From Balamuthia mandrillaris (Eukaryota > Discosea > Longamoebia > Balamuthiidae): a DNA stretch of 64,000 bases. This document shows positions 56,828-64,000 of this stretch, piece by piece. A program made the position numbers and the translations under genes. The DNA lies in NCBI GenBank assembly GCA_031835245.1, contig JAVKOQ010000162.1:53501-117500 (forward strand), given 5' to 3'. The notes below the pieces were generated by a model. It made no database searches and had not been told where the DNA came from. It was given only the letters and a program-made list of their open reading frames with translations. The number at the start of each line of letters is the position of its first letter. The stretch's first letter is position 1.

Positions 56828-57303
56828 GACAAAGATGAGCACACAAACGCAAAGGGAAGAACAAGAAGAGGAAACGCACGTTTTTCTTTGGATCGCACGA
56901 AAGCGCTGAATTCATCAAAGCAGATGGCGTGGTCCCCTCCCACGTCGCCCAGCTTGATGATCTTCTCGGCCTCGCTCTCTGCCGCAGGGAGGCCCAACTT
57001 TTCGAGGCACTCTGTAAGCTCGGCAGCGTCGATGACCCCATTATTGTCCTTATATTTGTTATTGTTGTAGGGACAGAGAAAGGTGAGCAGCAAGAAGGAC
57101 GAAGAAAAAAAGTGTAAGGCCCAAGCAAAGCAATACCAAATCAATCTCATCAAACACTTGTCGCAAGAGCGAATCCTCGATGGGCACGAACCCAACCTGC
57201 ATAGCGAAACATCATCGTTGTTGTGGTGGCAGTTGCAAACAAAAAAAAAAGGTGGTCAGAGGCCTACCTCGCCGGCAGGAACCTCGTTCGTGTTGTTCGC
57301 CAT
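55401..57303 (-). CDS. SLC25A24-like: EF-hand mitochondrial carrier of the SCaMC / ATP-Mg-Pi type
   Basis: Ca2+-regulated inner-membrane carrier that exchanges ATP-Mg for phosphate in its family. The ATG at 57301-57303 gives MANNTNEVPAGEVGFVP. EF hands: FDEIDL joined to DNNGVIDAAELTECL across an intron, and FKEIDLNHDGELEPQEIRSG. The carrier part has three repeats: GTVSRTATAPFDRLKTLLQA, QTMIYPLEITKTRLALA and VVAYPLQLIRTRMQAQ, with PESACKFYSYD as expected for SCaMC. Last residues KALGMDDSM. Six exons; the introns at about 55960-56080 and 56774-56878 are AG repeats. A second Ca2+-binding mitochondrial carrier, of the aspartate/glutamate type, is 21 kb to the left. Confidence 0.93.
56028..56070. 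repeat. (AG)n microsatellite in a carrier intron
   Basis: About 20 AG units on the plus strand, hence CT on the coding strand of the minus-strand gene. Confidence 0.85.
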
Positions 57304-57624
57304 CGTCCTTGGAGCAGCGAGATGAACGGAAGGGCTCTTCTTTTAATGTTGTTCTTTTTTCTATATGGTTAACAATATAATCTTATATGAAAAATAATGA
57401 ATTGGGGCGGGCCGATACGCACTGAAAAGATGTCCACAGCAACCACCCCAAGTTGCCGCGGTACAAACCCGGCCATTTCTTTGTTTCGTTGAAGCGAAAA
57501 AAAAGGAAGAAGAAAAGGAGCACAAAGCGGGGCCAATTTGTGTACAGTGTAAAACGAACGAGAAAAAAAAAGGTCTTCAAAACAAGAGAGGAGGAGGCGA
57601 GCGGCTGAGCAGATCGGCTCGCGT
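57304..57624. other. Intergenic region upstream of the SCaMC-type carrier
   Basis: 321 bp between two minus-strand genes. It serves as carrier promoter and as 3' flank of the next gene. No GTCGAC and no gene are seen. Confidence 0.45.
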
Positions 57625-59182
57625 TCAAGGCTTCGGGCTGGCATACCAGTTCTGAAAGACCCAGTCACAGTTCTCGGTGACGGTCACAACGACGAGGGTA
57701 TCCGCCTTCAGGTCCGGCGAGATGCTTCGGTGGTAAACGTCCTCCAGCACGTCGGCCACGTACTCCGCCTCCGCAAAGATGTGGAGAATCTGCTTGTGGA
57801 AAGGTTCCATGACCAAGCGCGAGCTGGCGAGCACGCCCTCCAGCTTCTTGTTGAGCAGGCGGTAGGCGTCCTCCGGCTGAAAGATGCCATTGTACTTCAT
57901 GGCACGGGTGACGGAGACGCCGAGGTGGAGGCTGTAGAGGGTGATGGAGTAATCGGTAATCTTGCCACCCATGGGGAAGTACTCGAGCTCCATCTCGGTG
58001 GACTTGAGCTCAGCTCCGTACATGCAGCGAAGCAGCTCGTAGGAGAGCACCTCAGAGGCTACCGAGTTGCCACCGGCGTTAGGCGTGTCCCTGATCTTGC
58101 GCCCTCCCTCGGTAAGGTGGATGCTGTCAAAGCTCCTCAAAGAGGAGTGCACGGAGATGGTGTTCTTGACCAGCCGCCCCGAGTCAGTGGAGGGGTCCGT
58201 CAAGCTGTTGGGTACCGTGAAGTTGTCCTGCATCGCTGCACGAACCACAAAATCAGCGGTCATGTGGAACGTTTGAGGAGGGCCGAGGGACACTAAAAGT
58301 TCTGGCTTCCGCTGAGAGGCAGCAGAAGTGGAAGCAGGAGAGGAAGAAGAAGGAGCTGCGGGCTTGGAAGAAGTACGACGGCGAGGTTGAGGAGAAGAAG
58401 CGCGACGGGCAACATTTGTGACGGCGGTGGCATTGGCAGCAGTAGAAGTACAAGTAAAGGAAGGTCCATTGGCAACGATGGCAGTAGCCGAAGAGGGGAC
58501 AGGAGCAGATCCCTCTTCTCCTCCAGTGGCACGTCGCTTTGGCACCCAAACACGCTTAGTGCGCGATTGAAATGAGGATGATGGAGGCCTGCGGCGATGG
58601 TCTTGGTGGCTGGCATCTGACCTTCGCGGCTCGTGCCTGACGAGCTGAGAGGAGGCCCTTGGCCTTACCCTCCAGCCTTCCCTTGCCCGTGGGAAAATAG
58701 GACCGGTACCGGCGGGAAGGGCTGTAGCTGTTGCTGTCGCAGCCGCAACCGAAACGTTGTCGGTGCTCTTGGCGCCAATCGGTTCCTTGGCCCACGTCCT
58801 CGCCCTCCTCCTCGCCCTCCTCCTCCGCTGTGATGAGGGAGCCCGAGAAAAGGCACGCCCGGTGGTCGGCAAAGCTAGTGGTGGTACAACGTTGCATAAC
58901 GCACTGCTCGATGGTACGACTGATGGCGGTGGTGTAGGAAGGACCGTAGCTGCGAAGACGCAATTTACCAGAGGAGCGGTTCTCCCCCTTCTGATCGGGC
59001 TCCTCACTAACACAAACCCGTTGCTGGCTGGCACAGGAAACTCGCGTCCGGCCTCCCTCCGCGGTGGTGGCGGTGTGGAAAGTGGCAGAATGGGGTTGAT
59101 GATAATGCTGGTGGTGGCGGCGGTGACGGTGCGTGTGGTTTCGGGTGTGGTTCATGTTGTTGTCGTTGTTGAGGTGATGCAC
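57625..59182 (-). CDS. Conserved-looking protein of unknown function with low-complexity N terminus
   Basis: The C-terminal 250 residues (about 58310-57625) read as a folded domain: HMTADFVVRAAMQDNFTVPN, EVLSYELLRCMYGAELKSTE, ELEYFPMGGKITDYSITLYS, GVSVTRAMKYNGIF, LLNKKLEGVLASSRLV, ILHIFAEAEYVADVLEDVY and a final ENCDWVFQNWYASPKP. The Glu...Asp...GVSVTR spacing faintly recalls restriction-endonuclease-like folds, which I cannot test here. The preceding 200 residues are Arg/Ser/Pro/Ala-rich. That frame has no ATG before a TGA near 59155. A His-rich frame does start at an ATG at 59180-59182, and a GTGAGG donor near 58997 could join the two, so the 5' part of the model is unresolved. Confidence 0.65.
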
Positions 59183-59948
59183 TAGTACTAACAGTTGGGA
59201 TGGGTGGAACTAACTAAGAAGAAAACAAACAAACAGAAAGTTGATGTTAGAGAAAGAGGGTGGAAACGAAGATATGCTGGGAGGAACCCAACAAAAAAAA
59301 AGAAACTTCAACCCAAAAGATAGGTTTTACCTAACGAGTCGGTTAAGTAACGAACGTCGTGGGGGGTGGTCGTTGGAGAATAAGCAGTAACCAAATACGA
59401 AGACTCTTTTACCAGCAGTTGGTTTTGACGAAAGAGAGAGAGAGCAGAGCTGGTTTGTTTTGTTTTTTTTTTTTTACAAATGTACTGTTTGCTTGGAAAC
59501 AGGATAGCCTAAACAAAAAAAAAAGGTTGTTGTTCGGGTGGTGGCAGTAGTAGAAGCAGGGTTCTGTTGGTGGCTGCTGCTGGTGGGGGAGGAAAATGTG
59601 TGTGTCTGTTAGCACAGGGTTTTTTTTTTTGTTAAAAAAAAGGGTAACCAACGAAGAGGCAAAGGGCGACGAAGGAAACTTACAAGCAAGAGACAAAACT
59701 GTTTTTTTTCGGTGAAAGGTAAGCTGCTGGTTTGCTTGGTCGCTGCGAAAGTGACGTTCCGGGAAGTTTCTCACAACAGGCGGTTTGTTTGTTTGAGGGG
59801 TGAGCCTTTTTTATTTTTGCTCGTGCGATTCCAACGGAGGCAACCGTCACGCGAAGAACCGGCGTGGCGGTGCTTGTGCCTCCGTCCGAGTCGTTTCGCG
59901 TTTGCCTTACGGGACTTTTTTATTTTCGGGAACAGAAGGAAAAAGAGG
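59183..59948. other. Divergent upstream region of the unknown gene and the kinase-like gene
   Basis: 766 bp with homopolymer runs and several GT..AG-like segments that may be 5' untranslated introns. No conserved frame. Confidence 0.4.
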
Positions 59949-60975
59949 ATGGAGGGGGTTGGTCAGGAAGTCGACGAACGGGGTGGCAACTGGTACCAGT
60001 TGAAGGAGTTGATCTCGTTCCATGAGAACCACGCGCTTTACAAGGCGGTACACAAGGAAACGGGAGAGGCCTTGGTGGTGAAAGTTCTGCTCGCCTCGAG
60101 TGCTTCTGCTCAGCAATCGCAGAAAACAACCAGCAAATGGGACAAACTAGAACTACAACAACGGAGAGAGATCTATGCTTTGCAAACACTTTGCCTGGCG
60201 AAAGCAAAGAATACATCATTTGTTCAAGTTTATAGCATTGAAACCATGGAAAAAGGACAAAGAGTAGAAATAGTAATGGAATATATTCCAGATAATTTAT
60301 ATGACCTATTACATAAAAACAATGCACCATTCCCTGAAAATACCTGCAAGTTATTATTCAAACAAATGTTACATGCTATTACTATTGTGCATGCTCATAA
60401 TATTTGTCATAGAGGTATTTATTTATTTTGTTTTATTAAAATATTTTTTCTTTATAAAATAATACTATTTTTTTTGACAACTTTTCTTTTAAATAGATTT
60501 AAAATTGGAACATTTTTTAGTTAAAAAAAACCAAGATGACTCAATAACAATTCACTTAATTGACTTTGGACTTTGTGGTATTATTCGAACTAAAAAACAT
60601 TTTATTCAACCTTGTGGATCACTTAATTATGCAGGTTTATATTTTTTTAATTTTATTATTCAAAAAACAAATAACTAATTTTTTTTAGCTCCTGAAATAC
60701 TTCAAAAGAAACCATATTCAGAAGCAATAGATATATGGAGTTTAGGAGTGATACTATATAGTTTATTATTTTATCAATTTCCTTTTTATGCTTCTACAAT
60801 GAAACAAACAAAAAAAAGAATTTTGTATGAAACAGTAAAATTTCCAAATTCTTTTCATAACAAACCTTTATTATTATCATTTGAAGTTAAAGATCTTCTA
60901 AAACAAATGCTTCAAAAACATAAAACAAAAAGAATTACATTATCTTGTATTTGGAAACATAAATGGTTAAAATAA
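59949..60975 (+). CDS. Divergent protein kinase-like protein, possible pseudokinase
   Basis: Kinase fold of about 300 residues in three exons (59949-60413, 60498-60632, 60688-60975), with AT-rich introns of about 84 and 55 bp. The ATP-loop region (LKELISFHENHALYKAVHKE) has no Gly-x-Gly-x-x-Gly; the VVKVLL Lys is present. The first junction restores HRDLKLEHFLV, keeping His-Arg-Asp and the Lys but with His where the catalytic-loop Asn is normal. LIDFGLCG and APEILQKKPYSEAIDIWSLG (APE and DxWS) are present, and the C lobe ends KRITLSCIWKHKWLK, CAMK/SNF1-like. The missing Gly loop and Asn suggest weak or no catalysis. The first 60-70 codons have the window's usual composition; the rest is very AT-rich. 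Confidence 0.8.
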
Positions 60976-61614
60976 ATTTTTGATTTTAATTGTCAATGTA
61001 GTGTTTATTTTTTGGTTCTTTCTTTTTCCTTTATTTAAAAAATGGCATGTGTTTTATAAATACTTGAAGCATTAAAATTCCTTTTCTTACATAGTCTTAA
61101 TTGATTACCTACTATTAATGATGATAAACTACTTAAAATGTCATTTACAAATCCATTAGTAAATAAACATATCTTGTGATCTTTGTCATTAAGAAGAAAG
61201 AAAACCCAACTAGTTCTGGGAAAGGCAAAAGAAAGACTTAGTGACAATGTAAAAAAGCAATGATATAGAAATACTATTAATCTATCACTCTTACTATTTT
61301 CAACTAATCTCTGTTGCCTACAGATTTAAGGGAAACTCTAACAACTATTAAACAAATTTTAGTACTTCTACAACAAAAATAACTACAGCAGTAGCAACTA
61401 CAACTTTAATTCCTCTTTCAACTAAAATCTTTGGTGCTTTTGCCTTATTTGTAATATGGAAAAAGTTGACTTACACCTAATGATGCCTTTCAGTTTAACC
61501 AATTCCTTTTAACCCTAGCTTAATCCTTTGAACTTTTTTGCTACTCAACTCTTTTGTTGTAATGTGAAAAACTGCAAGCCTTTATTCTGGACCCTTAAAT
61601 CAACATCAATACTG

Positions 61615-62255
61615 TTGTATCACTTTCCCATTATACCTATTCCTATCTCCCCTTGTATATACATTTCTTTCTTTCATTCTATTAAAGGTCTTTTCCTAGC
61701 ACACAAGCTGGTATCCATTAGGTTATTCCCTTACTGGCCTTATCACAATACTCTTGAATACACTTCTTGTCTCATCACCTTATTATTTATTTTGGCCCTG
61801 TCTATTCATATTATCAGCTCCATTTAATATCAAAACTAAGAATATTAAAAAGCTACTCTTCACCTCTAAGCCTTTTTTCTTTCATGAGTTAAGTTGTTTT
61901 TCAACTGTAAATACGTTTTTCCTCTTTTTACACAACAAAAAGAAGAACCCAGACAAAAATACATACAATATTTTTCTTACATCAAATATGTTTTATTCTT
62001 GTCTTTCTCTTTGTTTTTTTCTTGATTCTATGCTTAGGATTCAACACTGCTATGGAAGTGTTTTATAAGTCCTTCAAAAAATCTTTAGTATTCAAATATT
62101 ACAATTTATATAATAACTAAAGTTATAAAAAAGAAGTGTTATCCCACTCTTCCATCATACCTATCTCTATCTCTCCTTGTATACATATTTCTTTCTTTCA
62201 TTCTATTAATGTTCTTTTCTTTTCACACACTGAGTTAGTGTCTAATGGTTCTTTC
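61615..62255. repeat. Degenerate dispersed direct repeat, two copies
   Basis: Copy A about 61615-61725, copy B about 62137-62255, same orientation. The shared core includes CCTTGTATA and TTTCTTTCTTTCATTCTATTA, then TTCTTTTC/TCTTTTCC and CACACA. Differences are mainly substitutions and small indels. Confidence 0.7.
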
Positions 62256-62649
62256 ATGAAAGTAAATAAGTATAGTCAAGCGATATAACTTAAACAACAT
62301 GAAAGAATTACATGTAAGCAAAAAATAGGACCAGTATTATGGAAAAATAATATAATATTGTTTTTATTCTTTTGAAATTCAATTTTCTTATTATCCATCT
62401 TTTTTTTGATTAATAACACAAGAATGTAAATAAGACATAACTTTTATGATAGAATAAAAGTAACAAGGTGCTGAAGTAAGCTAAAGAAAAAATCAAGAAA
62501 AATAGTAATGTAATCATTATATTAACAATTGTTAATAGAATTTAACTATCTTTTCTTTTTTTTTTCTTTTTTTAATCATTTTTTATTTTATTCCTTGGCC
62601 ATTGTTTTGTGAAAAAAATGAAATTTCTTTCACAAGAGAGACAAGAGGT

Positions 62650-63445
62650 TCCTTTGTTGAGAATTACTTTTAATATATTAGCACCTTGTCCCTTTTCTTT
62701 TCTTTTCCTCTTGTCAACAAAGGGTGTCAATTGTTTCCTCTTTGAATAATATATTTTGGTCCTATTTGTTCATATTATTCATCCCTTTAATACTATTCTA
62801 CCTTTAATTCTCCATTTGCCTCATTCATTAGTTCATTAGTGTGAAGCCTTTTTTACATCTTCAACCTTGTAGTTTCATACTCTCATAGAGCAAAAAAATC
62901 TGTTGGCCTGAAGTCGTTGTCTTTCTTTTTTTTGCACACAAAATTCCACACAAACATTACTACAAGCATCAAGCAGGCCAAATCGAAGTGTGAGGAAAAG
63001 AAAAAGCCAAAGCCCTGAATTCCTTTCTTCCATTATTTCACACACAAGCAGTAATCAAGCTGAAGTGTGAGGAAGAAAAGAAAACATACAAGTCCTGAAT
63101 ACCTTTCTTCTTTTTGTTTCACATCTAAAAAAAGATGGTGAAGTCCCAGTACAAATTGATTATAATGACATGTTACAAAAGGATGAATAATATGAATAAA
63201 TGGAACCAAAACGTATTATTCAAAGAGGAAACAAGAGGACAACAGATATTAAGAGGGAAAGGTGTGGTGTGAATAAAACAAACCTAATTAACTAAATGAA
63301 AAAGACAAGGAAGCAATGTATCAAAAGAAAGAAGCCTAGTGATATGACAACAGGCGTCGGGTCTATGTCACATTGATAAGAAGCAAAGGAATAAAAGAGG
63401 ACACCAGAGTTAATATTTTAAGAGGAATTCTCAATAAGAAATAAA
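62650..63445. repeat. Degenerate inverted repeat (fold-back-like)
   Basis: Left arm about 62650-62795, right arm about 63170-63445. Matching blocks in reversed complementary order are TTTCCTCTTTGAATAATA, TTCATATTATTCATCC and TTGAGAATT...TTAATAT. The right arm carries extra sequence between blocks. No transposase is visible. Confidence 0.7.
62966..63129. repeat. Imperfect tandem duplication, two units of 82 bp
   Basis: Unit 1 62966-63047, unit 2 63048-63129. Shared blocks are GAAGTGTGAGGAA, CCTGAAT.CCTTTCTTC and TTTCACA. A partial third unit may precede it (from about 62911). It lies inside the loop of the inverted repeat. Confidence 0.75.
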
Positions 63446-63563
63446 TATTATAGAAGAGTGGTATAACAAAACCAAGACTTAAAGTTAAAGAATGACTTTT
63501 CAACTTGTCATATCTTAAATTCTATGCTACCGTTGTTTGTGTTTGACATGTTGTCTGCTGAGG

Positions 63564-63839
63564 ATGTCAACTAAGAGCTCCAGAGAAAAGACAGTAGAGG
63601 CCACACAGGAACCTGTGCCACTGATATCTTCCATCATGCTTAAGGAATTACACAATAACGAGGCTCATCCTACATTCCCGAGGAGTCGATTTCAAAAGTC
63701 TAATATTAGTTATCCGCGCGACGAAAAAATAGAGTTAAAACATCAGCGCTTGTTGGCACAAAAAGAGTTGGTGAAAACGAGAAAACAAGAGAAAAAATCG
63801 CTTTTCAAAGCGCAGGAACGAAGGGAGGATGCAGACTGA
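63564..63839 (+). CDS. Small charged hypothetical protein
   Basis: An open frame of 91 residues from the ATG at 63564 (MSTKSSREKTVEATQEPVPL) to the TGA at 63837-63839. The C-terminal half is Lys/Glu/Gln/Arg-rich and probably helical (IELKHQRLLAQKELVKTRKQ). I do not recognise it. Base composition is back to that of the main gene region, and it lies just past the AT-rich tract. It may be the first exon of a longer gene or a terminal exon; no splice signal decides this. Confidence 0.35.
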   Translation: MSTKSSREKTVEATQEPVPLISSIMLKELHNNEAHPTFPRSRFQKSNISYPRDEKIELKHQRLLAQKELVKTRKQEKKSLFKAQERREDAD

Positions 63840-64000
63840 AGTAGCAGGTAATAAGCGCTGCTCCGGCCGCAACTGGCCTGCAAAAAGTCGATCCAAACGG
63901 ACAACCAGGTGCGGAGAGAAAGGATTGACAAGGAGCGAAGGTGGGTGGGTTTGGGAGTCACTATGGCGGCCCTGTGTGTGGGGAAGGAACTTCCGCACAT

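Larger units (their letters stand above)
60976..63563. other. AT-rich, repeat-containing non-coding tract
   Basis: About 2.6 kb with no credible gene. Open frames here are short and of biased make-up. It holds a degenerate direct repeat (61615-61725 and 62137-62255), a tandem duplication (62966-63129), and an inverted repeat (62650-62795 and 63170-63445) with a third core copy at 61781-61830. It lacks the CT/TTC microsatellites of the rest of the window. Confidence 0.7.

Noticed and set aside
58556-59182. Separate gene in the His-rich frame overlapping the unknown gene
   Set aside because: Low-complexity, with no conserved part of its own. It is more likely the 5' part of the same gene joined by an intron, so it is mentioned there instead.
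60976-63536. Retrotransposon or DNA transposon coding remains in the AT-rich tract
   Set aside because: No transposase, integrase or reverse transcriptase motif is visible in any frame; only non-coding repeat structure is supported.
63735-64000. Minus-strand frames at the right edge
   Set aside because: Two overlapping phases are open, with no motif and an edge-truncated start; not enough to call a gene.
1-64000. tRNA or rRNA genes
   Set aside because: I looked for T-loop GGTTCRANNCC and paired acceptor stems in gaps and saw none. A covariance-model scan (tRNAscan-SE, Infernal) would settle it.

Overview
The window is nuclear DNA of a unicellular eukaryote. About 25 protein genes lie on both strands. 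Nearly all are broken by short spliceosomal introns (about 45 to 250 bp, GT..AG, donors mostly GTAnGn or GTTnGT), and none shows bacterial features. Gene content points to Amoebozoa (inference): two Frizzled/Smoothened-like receptors, a LisH-RasGEF, a HAP2 gamete fusogen and a PCAF_N-type GCN5. A centramoebid such as an Acanthamoeba or Balamuthia relative would fit, but I cannot fix the genus. No tRNA, rRNA, intact transposon or CRISPR was seen.

Layout. 0-9 kb: 3' part of a Frizzled-like receptor (+), Yos1 (+), Pus1 (-), HAP2/GCS1 (-). 9-17.5 kb: two type II membrane enzymes (sulfotransferase-like, glycosyltransferase-like), a CCCH zinc-finger protein, Pex4, REXO4 and an unrecognised gene. 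17.7-25 kb: GCN5 (HAT plus bromodomain), cytosolic malate dehydrogenase, a type II beta-ketoacyl-ACP synthase. 25-42.7 kb: second Frizzled-like receptor (-), UBAC1-like protein, aspartate/glutamate carrier, AP-2 mu, LisH-RasGEF, SF3B4. 43-48 kb: a carboxylic acid reductase-type megaenzyme with a degenerate ZZ finger at its N terminus, the most unusual protein here. 48-60 kb: a basic/acidic nuclear-type protein, CstF-77/Rna14, TMEM135, an EF-hand ATP-Mg/Pi-type carrier and a conserved unknown. 59.9-61 kb: a divergent kinase-like gene that crosses from normal composition into an AT-rich, repeat-filled tract (about 60.2-63.5 kb).

Common themes are membrane traffic (Yos1, AP-2), signalling (two receptors, RasGEF), peroxisome and mitochondrial metabolism (Pex4, TMEM135, two Ca2+-binding carriers, KAS, MDH) and RNA processing (SF3B4, CstF-77, Pus1, REXO4). 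These are housekeeping neighbours; no operon logic is implied.

The main non-coding signals are these. A palindromic GTCGAC element occurs outside coding sequence only upstream of genes, often next to AATATT and three times exactly 44 bp from an ATG. There is an 8 x 10 bp helically phased array between two divergent genes, and a perfect 49 bp direct repeat built from palindromes upstream of TMEM135. Intron microsatellites are always pyrimidine-rich on the coding strand. Start codons and exon borders were inferred by eye from reading frame, homology and splice signals, so borders may be off by a few bases.
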